This document shows positions 1 through 5,081 of a stretch of 5,081 nucleotides of DNA, in pieces (position 1 is the first letter of the stretch; each line of letters begins with the position of its first letter). This DNA comes from Oligoflexia bacterium (lineage in GTDB: Bacteria; Myxococcota_A; UBA796; UBA2385), in NCBI GenBank assembly GCA_013152105.1, contig JAADHA010000680.1, positions 1 through 5,081 on the forward strand, in the 5' to 3' direction. The notes below the pieces were generated by a model that had not been told where the DNA came from, searched no databases, and saw nothing but the letters and a program-made list of their open reading frames with translations. A program made the translations under genes and the position numbers.

Positions 1-64
1 TGGCGGCTTCCAACCCGGTGGAGACCTGGAAGACCAGATCCGCACATTCGTCGAGGCGAGCTGA
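1..64 (+). CDS. C-terminal end of an upstream gene, possibly BatD-like (5' truncated)
   Basis: The frame beginning at base 2 is open from the window edge and ends at TGA 62-64, giving the final 20 residues of a protein (ending in RTFVEAS). The stop overlaps the ATG of the next gene (TGATG), a classic translational-coupling arrangement, so both are in one operon. The downstream gene looks like BatE, and batD commonly lies just upstream of batE in Bacteroides-aerotolerance-type operons. The short helical, acidic tail is compatible with a BatD C-terminus. That identity is inferred from position and not from any visible domain; too little remains to exclude another Bat-operon member. Confidence 0.55.
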   Translation, partial: GGFQPGGDLEDQIRTFVEAS

Positions 65-897
65 TGGCTCCACGCCTACCCGTGCTGGTGCTGGCTGCCT
101 TCCTGGCAGTCCTGCTCGCTGTGCTGGCCCCACCCGCGGCGGCCAGCCAGGCCGATTTCGACCGAGGCGTTGAAGCTTCCCGGGCCGGGCGGTACCCGGA
201 CGCAGTGGCTGCCTTCAAGGCGGCCCTGGACGACGGCGACCTGGACCCCGCCGTCTATCATGGCTTGGGCAACGCCCTGTATCGTCAGGACCGCCGCGGC
301 CTGGCCATCGCCGCCTGGTTGCGAGGGCTGGAACTGCGGCCCACCGACGGGGACCTCTTGGCAAACCTGGCGCATGCGCGCAAGCAGACCCAGGACCGCC
401 TGGAGCTTCCAGCGCCCAGCTCCGGCCCCTTCTTCTGGCAGGCCGCGGTCTCGCCGGCGACCGAGGTACGAAGTGCCGGTGTCCTGGCCGCCCTTGGGCT
501 CTCGCTGGTGCTCTTCGGGGCTGTGCGGCGTCACCGCAGCGGGGCTCCCCCTCGCTGGGTGCGCCTCGACGCGATCGGATTGCTGAGTGTGGCCGGCGTG
601 CTGGCGCTCAGCGCGGCCCTGCACGCGGCGCGGTTGCCGCCAGCGACGGTGCTCCAGGCCCAGGTCTCGGTGCGCAGCGCGCTGGGTGCCGAGGGGGTTG
701 AACTCTTCGTCCTGCACCAGGGCGCTGTGGTGGCCACGGTCGAACGCTACGGCGGCGGGGAAGCATCCGCCGCTGCCGCGGTGTTGATCGAATTGCCCGA
801 CGGACGCAAGGGCTGGGTGCCATCCTCGGCCGTGGATGTCGCGGACCCGGCCGCTCCCTTCCCTCTCGGCACTGCTGTCCTGCCGCCTTCGCGGTGA
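64..897 (+). CDS. batE: BatE-like membrane protein: TPR repeats plus SH3 domain
   Basis: The 277-aa protein has the domain order of BatE, an envelope component of Bat (aerotolerance) operons that also carry MoxR ATPases and VWA-domain proteins. Residues 1-28 form a signal peptide or anchor: R4, then a Leu/Val/Ala core, then AAAS. Residues about 30-105 hold two TPR units, with GRYPDAVAAFKAAL and the YHGLGNALYRQDRRGLAIAAW segment being typical, and a partial third. Hydrophobic helices lie at about 138-154 and 168-189, with a basic loop (RRHR) between them. Residues about 196-260 form a bacterial SH3-like domain with the characteristic ELFVLHQG and DGRKGWVPSSAV elements. The start at 64 overlaps the previous stop, so expression is probably coupled. 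Such proteins are thought to act as protein-protein scaffolds at the inner membrane; the precise role of Bat systems is not well settled. The family call is firm, the role is inferred. Confidence 0.85.
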   Translation: MAPRLPVLVLAAFLAVLLAVLAPPAAASQADFDRGVEASRAGRYPDAVAAFKAALDDGDLDPAVYHGLGNALYRQDRRGLAIAAWLRGLELRPTDGDLLANLAHARKQTQDRLELPAPSSGPFFWQAAVSPATEVRSAGVLAALGLSLVLFGAVRRHRSGAPPRWVRLDAIGLLSVAGVLALSAALHAARLPPATVLQAQVSVRSALGAEGVELFVLHQGAVVATVERYGGGEASAAAAVLIELPDGRKGWVPSSAVDVADPAAPFPLGTAVLPPSR

Positions 898-982
898 GCC
901 GTCTGGGCTCGCGGGTTACCTCCTCTGCCGGCTTTCTCTCGCTGCCTCCTCCCCCTCTCGCCCTTGACCTGTCGGAGCCGCC

Positions 983-1492
983 ATGCATGCTCTCCTCCTC
1001 GCCCTGACCCTGTCGTTCACCGCCCAGGCCGGCTGGCAGAACCGGGTCAAGAAGCTCAGTGACACCGAGTTTGACCACTACTATGCGCTGCGGGCCTACC
1101 TCAACGAAGATCAGAAGAAGACGTATCTGAAGATGAAGACCGAAGATGAACGCGACCAGTTCCTCAAGGATCTGGGCCTCTGGGACCGCTTCTACCAGTA
1201 CGACGATGAGACGCGTGCCGAGATCATCGCCGGAAAAGTCCAGATCGGCTGGACCAAGGACATGCTGGAGATGGCCTGGGGCGTGCCCTTCGACAAGCGG
1301 CGTCTGGCCGGGCGTCATGCGGTGCGCAGCGAGCTGTGGGTGTACCGTTTTGAACAGCAGAAGGACGGCGTCGTCCTGCTCTGGGAAGAGGGCTCGAAGA
1401 CCCAGTACAAGGCGGTGCGCTTGTTCGAGCGCGAGGTCACGCTCGACGACGACAAGGTGGTCAGCATGGAAGAGCACAAGGCCGCGTTCTGA
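983..1492 (+). CDS. Small exported protein with BamE/GWxTD-like segment
   Basis: The 169-aa product starts with a short hydrophobic signal peptide, with probable cleavage after AQA (residue 16). It has no lipobox Cys at that point, so it is periplasmic or secreted and not a typical lipoprotein. Residues 17-80 are strongly charged and helical (KKLSDTEFDHYYALRAYL, then the FLKDLGLWDRF region). Residues 84-123 read GKVQIGWTKDMLEMAWGVP, then a basic turn, then SELWVYRF. This resembles the strand-helix-strand pattern of SmpA/OmlA (BamE) folds, where G-M-T-K-x-x-V, L-G-x-P and W-x-Y recur, and also the GWxTD motif of some delta-group exported proteins. The resemblance is by eye and assigns no function. 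GGAG at 974-977 lies 5 bases before the ATG. The gene follows batE by 85 bases and may be in the same transcript. Confidence 0.8.
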   Translation: MHALLLALTLSFTAQAGWQNRVKKLSDTEFDHYYALRAYLNEDQKKTYLKMKTEDERDQFLKDLGLWDRFYQYDDETRAEIIAGKVQIGWTKDMLEMAWGVPFDKRRLAGRHAVRSELWVYRFEQQKDGVVLLWEEGSKTQYKAVRLFEREVTLDDDKVVSMEEHKAAF

Positions 1493-1533
1493 CGACCTGG
1501 CATGAGTCCTGCAGTGGATGGGGGAGCACATCC

Positions 1534-1540
1534 GGGAGGA
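1534..1540 (+). promoter_or_regulatory. Shine-Dalgarno site deciding the start at 1545
   Basis: GGGAGGA lies 4 bases before the ATG at 1545. An in-frame ATG at 1518 has no comparable site in front of it, so 1545 is the better start. It removes nine residues from the longest possible reading. Confidence 0.7.
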
Positions 1541-1544
1541 ACTC

Positions 1545-1946
1545 ATGTGGCTTCGCAAATCCGTACAACAACCCAGCGTCAACTGGCCCTTTGGCACGAC
1601 GCCGCGCGCCCGGCAGTTTCAGAAGCAACTTCCCGCGGCCGTACACGCAGCACTGCGGGAGTACCAGCGAGAGCGCGGGCGGGTGTGCCCGGGGGATCGG
1701 CTGAAGATGGACGCTCCCGCCGATATTGTCGAGCTTCTACCGGTGCTGCTGGCTGACGCCGCCGCCGCGGTGAGCGCCTGGTCAAACACCCACATCGAGC
1801 GGGACCAGTGGCAGCCCGACCTGGTCGCGAGCCTGTTGCGGACGATCCGCGACGAGCGCCTGGACCTGCAGCTTGCGGTGGCGCGCTGGCGCCTGGCCCG
1901 TGTGACCTGGGGGCCGGGCGCGCAGCACGGTGCTTGGGTAGTTTGA
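1545..1946 (+). CDS. Hypothetical cytoplasmic protein, 133 aa, unrecognised
   Basis: I do not recognise this protein. It reads MWLRKSVQQPSVNWPF at the start, followed by long amphipathic, probably helical stretches rich in Arg, Ala and Leu. The central region contains LPVLLADAAAAV and the later part contains SLLRTIRDERLDLQLAVARWRLARV. There is no signal peptide and no convincing membrane helix; a single Cys sits in GRVCPGD. Codon use is strongly GC-ending like its neighbours, and the frame is open with a good ribosome-binding site, so it is likely a real gene. It begins 52 bases after the previous stop with no obvious terminator between them, which suggests cotranscription with the small exported protein. 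The start at 1518 (142 aa) remains possible but is less well supported. Confidence 0.65.
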   Translation: MWLRKSVQQPSVNWPFGTTPRARQFQKQLPAAVHAALREYQRERGRVCPGDRLKMDAPADIVELLPVLLADAAAAVSAWSNTHIERDQWQPDLVASLLRTIRDERLDLQLAVARWRLARVTWGPGAQHGAWVV

Positions 1947-1960
1947 AACGTTCGTGTTTC
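1945..1960 (+). terminator. Weak candidate hairpin with UUCG loop at gene end
   Basis: GAAACG-TTCG-TGTTTC can fold into a six-pair stem (five Watson-Crick pairs and one G-U) closed by a TTCG tetraloop. It overlaps the stop codon of the 133-aa gene. It is AU-rich, unlike standard terminators, and is followed by ATTATG and not by a T run. Its location at a gene end in an unusually A+T-rich patch is the only support for a terminator role. Confidence 0.2.
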
Positions 1961-2093
1961 ATTATGCAACAGGCTCCCAGGCCCCGAATTGAAGCGCGAC
2001 GGTAACACGAGCCCCTCTAATCGACGATCCCCACTCGACGGTCCAGTGGGCCTTCGATAGACCGGGTCAACCACCGACCTTGGCCAGGAGACC
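1947..2093 (+). other. Intergenic spacer with hairpin and short direct repeats
   Basis: The 147 bases before the RIO kinase show no convincing coding potential. CCCACT (2030-2035) and AGTGGG (2045-2050) form a perfect six-pair inverted repeat around a nine-base loop, without a following T run. The heptamer CGACGGT occurs at 1997-2003 and again inside that loop at 2036-2042, with a one-mismatch copy CGACGAT at 2022-2028. These could be part of an operator or leader for the kinase gene, but repeats this short arise easily by chance in GC-rich DNA. No clear -35/-10 pair was found. AGGAG at 2086-2090 is the kinase ribosome-binding site, only 3 bases from the ATG. Confidence 0.3.
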
Positions 2094-3014
2094 ATGAGGA
2101 TTCCCAAGCAGCTCGAGCCCCTCTTTGACGCGGGGCTGATCCAAGCTGTGGTGCGTCCCTTGATGAGCGGCAAGGAAGCCGCCGCGTGGGTCGTCCGGAG
2201 CGAGGGCGAGATTCGCTGCGCCAAGGTCTACAAGGCAGCCCAGTCTCGCTCCTTCAAGCAGCGGGCCGCCTACACCGAGGGCCGTCGGGTTCGCAACAGC
2301 CGCCAAGCCCGGGCGATGGCCAAGCGCAGCAAGCTTGGTCGCAAACAGGTGGAGCTGTCCTGGCAGACGGCCGAAGTCGACGCGCTCTACAAGTTGACCG
2401 CTGCTGGTGTTCGCGTGCCGGCACCGGTCATCTTCTCTGATGGCGTGCTGCTGATGGAGCTGGTGCTCGACCACAACGGGGACCCGGCGCCCCGTCTGTT
2501 CGACGTGCCGCTCCAGCCCCAGCACGCGCGGGCCATGTTGCACTACCTGGCCCAGCAGTGTGCTCGCATGCTGGTCGCCGGCGTGGTCCACGGCGACCTC
2601 TCTGAGTACAATGTGCTCATCGCCTGGGACGGGCCAGTCATCATCGACCTGCCGCAGGCCATCGACGCCTCGGCCAATCGCAACGCTCGCGACGTCTTCA
2701 TTCGGGACCTCGACCACCTCACGCGGTATCTCTCCCGCTTCGCGCCGGAGCTGGCCCGGACCGAGTACGGGCGCGAGATCTGGAACCTCTACGAGACCGG
2801 TCGTCTCAAGGCGGACGCCGAGCTCACCGGGCAGGGTCCAAAGCGCTCGACTCGGCGCGTGGATGGCGCCCGCCTGGCTCGTGAAGTCGAGGAAGCGGCA
2901 GAAGCCGAGCGCCCCAGCGAACAACGAAAGCCTCGCCGCAAGCGTCGGCGCCGCTCGCGTCGGGCCAAGGTGGAAGTGGTCTCGGTGGGACCCTCACGGT
3001 CCTCCAGCTCGTAG
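2094..3014 (+). CDS. Bacterial RIO-family atypical protein kinase/ATPase
   Basis: The 306-aa protein is a complete bacterial member of the RIO1-like atypical kinases. The N-terminus (MRIPKQLEPLFDAGLI) is typical of the bacterial group. The nucleotide-binding loop is SGKEAAAWVV at residues 25-34, and the ATP-anchoring lysine is K44 in CAKVYK. The RIO flexible-loop region follows, with NSRQARAMAKRSKLGR at 68-83. The hinge segment is GVLLMELV at 117-124. The catalytic loop is HGDLSEYNVL at 166-175, with D168 as catalytic Asp and N173 as metal ligand. The metal-binding Asp is D185 in IIDLPQAID, which replaces the DFG motif of ordinary kinases. All key residues are present, so it should be active. 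RIO proteins in archaea and eukaryotes assist small-subunit ribosome maturation; bacterial substrates are much less certain. Beyond the domain lies an acidic Ala/Glu helix (about 262-276) and a basic stretch at 278-292 (RKPRRKRRRRSRRAK), which may bind RNA or ribosomes. The kinase appears to be transcribed separately from its neighbours. Confidence 0.93.
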   Translation: MRIPKQLEPLFDAGLIQAVVRPLMSGKEAAAWVVRSEGEIRCAKVYKAAQSRSFKQRAAYTEGRRVRNSRQARAMAKRSKLGRKQVELSWQTAEVDALYKLTAAGVRVPAPVIFSDGVLLMELVLDHNGDPAPRLFDVPLQPQHARAMLHYLAQQCARMLVAGVVHGDLSEYNVLIAWDGPVIIDLPQAIDASANRNARDVFIRDLDHLTRYLSRFAPELARTEYGREIWNLYETGRLKADAELTGQGPKRSTRRVDGARLAREVEEAAEAERPSEQRKPRRKRRRRSRRAKVEVVSVGPSRSSSS

Positions 3015-3180
3015 ACAAGGGCCTTCCTCGGCCGAGCCTACCCGACGGCTCCCTGTCTTGACACGTCAGACCAACCCAACGAGTCCTGACCTGTTTGTTG
3101 AATCTATGGAGCCATGACATTCCCCTCTTGCGAATCGCCAGCGGGTCGAGTACCGTGTTGAATACCAGCGGAGGATCTAC
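3015..3180 (+). other. Intergenic spacer carrying the protease 5' region
   Basis: This 166-base stretch holds no supported gene. GAGCC (3034-3038) and GGCTC (3047-3051) can pair just after the kinase stop, and CTCGGCCGAG at 3027-3036 is a perfect palindrome; either might help end kinase transcription, but there is no T run. TTGACA at 3058-3063 matches the -35 consensus, yet no -10-like hexamer sits 16-18 bases downstream. TTGCGA (3128-3133) with TACCGT (3151-3156) at a 17-base spacing is a weak alternative promoter close to the protease start. The bases from about 3090 to 3120 are more A+T-rich than the surroundings. A promoter for the protease is expected here, but I cannot place it firmly. 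Confidence 0.35.
3170..3175 (+). promoter_or_regulatory. Strong Shine-Dalgarno site for the protease start
   Basis: GGAGGA lies 5 bases before the ATG at 3181, near-ideal in sequence and spacing. It fixes the start of the protease gene even though that ATG is out of frame with the protease body. The frame of the body itself has a stop at 3182-3184 and no good start of its own before the G run, so translation must begin at 3181 and change frame. Confidence 0.8.
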
Positions 3181-5081
3181 ATGATCAACAAGTCCATCTT
3201 GGCAGCAACCGTTGCACTGGGGGGGGGTAGCCTTCGGCGGCGATCTCTCGCTGGACGCTGATGTGGAAGCCCGGGCCTACGGCGGAGGGTTGGACGACCC
3301 ATACAATCACCCACTTCTGTCGGCATCCGCGACAGCACTCCTGGCGGACGACAGCCGCTCGGCCGAAGAGAAGCTGCATGACCTGGTGATCCGCACCAGC
3401 TTCGATGGCACCCAGGACGGACCCGTGGTGGTGTCCCTGTCGGTTGAGCCCGCCGAGCGCGAAACCGATACCGGTGCGTCGTCCGGCTCCGTTGGGGTAG
3501 CACCGTCCAGCGCTGAGTTGCCCATTGTCGGGCAGTCGGTTCTCGATGCCGCCGACCTGGCTGTGACGGGTACCGTCAGCGAGATCGACCTGTGGGTCAG
3601 TCTGGATCGGTCGACCTGGAACCCCATCGTCTCTGTCGAGCAAGAACTCCTCATCGCGATGATCGAGGGCCGCCTGGTGACCCGAAGGGACGCCATGCAG
3701 GTGCGCTACGACGCCATCACGACCAAGACCGCAGCCGGACAGGCGGCGCTGGAGCCAGTGCTCGCGCAGATCAACGCACTGGGTGGCGATGTCGTGGAGT
3801 CGAGTGGACTCACGGGGGCTGCGCGCGTACTGATCAACAGCGATCGGCTGAGCGAGCTGCTCGCAGTCGATGGACTGGCCCACGTCGATGAGGTCAGCGA
3901 CGAGATTCCGGCTGCGGGCTATCCACTTGGGACGGAAGTCGACGGCGTGTACATCGACGGCGAGGAACTGGAGAACCTGCAACAGTCGACCCAGTTCTAC
4001 GACAGCGGGTACTACGGGGACTCCGACGGTTATATTGGCATGACGGAGGGCGGCAGCTACCCGGAGACTGGGAACTACGTCCGGCGAAGCCACCCCGGCC
4101 TTGACTCAGCGCTCAGGGTAGACCGCTTCGAGAACTGTTATGACGTGAGCGGGTCCACCTGCGGGTCGAACCCGGATCCCGACCCAGGCAACGATCACGC
4201 GACCTGGGTCGCCTCGATTCTGCTTGGCGATGTTACCCGGGGACAGGATCTGAGTGTGCCGTATGCCGGTCGCCGCAAGCACAGCGGGGTGGCCCGGCGG
4301 GCCTATGGGTTGGGAGATGACTCGAACACGACCTCCACACCTGCCGTGATGACAGATGCCAGCCGGGACATCCACCTCCTCAACCACTCCGCGGGAAGCC
4401 CGGGCGCGGACTGCAGCGGCACAACGGGAGTCGGTCAGGCCTGGAACGGTATGTTCGAAGATGGGATTGCGGTCATCAAGGCCGCGGGAAACTATGGCCA
4501 CTCGACGTCGAGCTGTACCATCACCATCCCTGGCGCAGCGTTGGGAGTTTTCACCGTTGGTGCCTACCAGATCAACAGCAGCGACGACGAGATCATCTTT
4601 CCCAACCAGTCCCGAGGCGGCGGCGACTACTGCCCAGGGGGCTCCTGCTCCTCGGACGGTCGTACGTTGGTTGATGTCATGGGTGCAACCAACCACGAGT
4701 TCGCCTACAGCAACGACAGCACCGCCTCAGCCCAATACACGACCGGCCTGACTGCCACCAGCGGAGCAACTCCGACCGTGACGGGCTCTGCGGCCTTGTA
4801 CCGGGACTGGTACCTGGATGTGGCGGGAACAGCAATCGACTCGCCAGGCGTGCTCTACGCCACCCTGCTGTTGATGGGAGATCGCTACGCCGAGTCGGGC
4901 AGCTACCTGGACTCTGGCTTCGATGACCTGACGGGGGCTGGCAAGCTTCGGATGCGCAAGTGGGACAACCTGGACAAGCCGGCCCGCGCAGACGAGGGCT
5001 TCCTGTGCGTAGATGACGGATCCTCTTCCTACATCTCCCTGGATGCTGACCCACTCGACGCCGATGTGGACATGGTGAAGG
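3181..5081 (+). CDS. Secreted subtilisin-like (S8) serine protease, frame-disrupted at a G9 tract, 3' end outside window
   Basis: Translation from ATG 3181 gives MINKSILAATVALGGG and then stops at 3259-3261 after 26 codons. The +1-shifted frame is open from the G run (3219-3227) to the window end. With one G fewer, a single protein of at least 633 aa results, and residues below use that reading. Residues 1-19 are a signal peptide (MINKSILAATVALGGVAFG). Residues 20-270 look like a propeptide; about 180-240 resemble an I9-type inhibitor (INALGGDVVESSG, LSELLAVDGLAHVDEV). The S8 catalytic domain spans about 270-560: YIGMTEGG at the Asp box with E289 where Asp is usual, H339 in DHATWVAS, substrate-binding strand NHSAGS at 401-406, oxyanion N437 in AAGNYG, and nucleophile S527 in TSGATPTVTGSAAL. 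Several Cys residues suggest disulfides. The C-terminal part beyond about 600 is acidic, and its end is not seen. The frame break may be phase variation or a sequencing error. The family call is firm; activity and specificity are inferred. Confidence 0.88.
3219..3227 (+). repeat. G9 homopolymer inside the signal-peptide coding region
   Basis: Nine consecutive G bases fall at codons 13-16 of the protease gene, in the hydrophobic core of the signal peptide. At nine G the start codon and the protease body are in different frames (off). Eight G would put them in the same frame (on), as would 5 or 11. No other G or C run of this length occurs in the window. Mononucleotide tracts at this position are a known architecture of phase-variable surface and secreted proteins, but long G runs are also a known source of sequencing error. 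Confidence 0.9.

Noticed and set aside
1518..1544. Longer N-terminus for the 133-aa gene starting at ATG 1518
   Set aside because: It has no ribosome-binding site, whereas the ATG at 1545 has GGGAGGA at ideal distance.
608..1597. Long open frame on the minus strand (329 codons) across the end of the batE-like gene and the small exported protein gene
   Set aside because: It lies antisense to two genes with good domain or signal-peptide evidence, its protein shows no recognisable motif, and its Arg/Pro/Gly-rich part reflects antisense reading of GC-rich codons.
1619..2224. Minus-strand open frame of 201 codons over the 133-aa gene, the spacer and the RIO kinase start
   Set aside because: It overlaps the well-supported kinase start and has low-complexity Ser/Arg composition without motifs.
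2067..2924. Minus-strand open frame of 285 codons opposite the RIO kinase
   Set aside because: The opposite strand encodes every RIO catalytic motif, so this is a codon-bias shadow.
3058..3063. Perfect TTGACA hexamer as a -35 promoter element
   Set aside because: No -10-like sequence occurs at 16-18 bases downstream, so it is mentioned only within the spacer entry and not called as a promoter.
3114..3161. 15-codon upstream frame (MTFPSCESPAGRVPC) before the protease, a possible leader peptide
   Set aside because: Its GGAG is only 2 bases from the ATG, it has no attenuator-like codon run, and no alternative hairpins follow it.
3185..4093. Minus-strand open frame of 302 codons opposite the protease propeptide
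   Set aside because: The + strand frame continues unbroken into a recognisable S8 domain and has a signal peptide and ribosome-binding site; the antisense protein shows no motifs.
4106..4696. Minus-strand open frame of 196 codons opposite the protease catalytic domain
   Set aside because: It is antisense to the His, Asn and substrate-strand motifs of the protease and has no features of its own.

Overview
The window is GC-rich, bacterial and tightly packed, with every supported gene on the + strand. A Bat-type operon tail, a bacterial RIO kinase and a large secreted subtilisin-like protease would together fit a Myxococcota or related deltaproteobacterial lineage. That placement is inference only, since no rRNA or other marker gene is present.

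Layout. Positions 1-64 hold the last 20 codons of an upstream gene, probably batD-like, whose TGA overlaps the ATG of a batE-like gene (64-897: signal peptide, TPRs, two membrane helices, SH3 domain). After 85 bases comes a small exported protein with a BamE/GWxTD-like segment (983-1492). Then follows an unrecognised cytoplasmic protein of 133 aa (1545-1946), whose start is set by a strong Shine-Dalgarno sequence. A 147-base spacer with two small hairpins leads to a complete bacterial RIO-family kinase (2094-3014) with an Arg/Lys-rich tail. A 166-base spacer leads to the last gene.

The last gene starts at 3181 behind a near-ideal Shine-Dalgarno sequence and encodes a secreted S8 (subtilisin-like) protease that runs off the 3' end of the window. 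It is easy to miss because it is not one uninterrupted frame. The ATG frame encodes a signal peptide, enters a run of nine G (3219-3227) and stops at 3259-3261. The protease proper is in the +1-shifted frame, open without a stop from the G run to base 5081. One G fewer would join signal peptide, propeptide and catalytic domain in a single frame. This is either a phase-variable G tract that switches a secreted protease on and off, or a homopolymer sequencing or assembly error. It is the main observation of the window.

Functionally, the first genes belong to an envelope-associated Bat system, the middle kinase is an unrelated cytoplasmic regulator, and the protease is exported. Nothing in the sequence shows that the three blocks work together. 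No RNA genes, CRISPR arrays, insertion sequences or attachment sites were seen.
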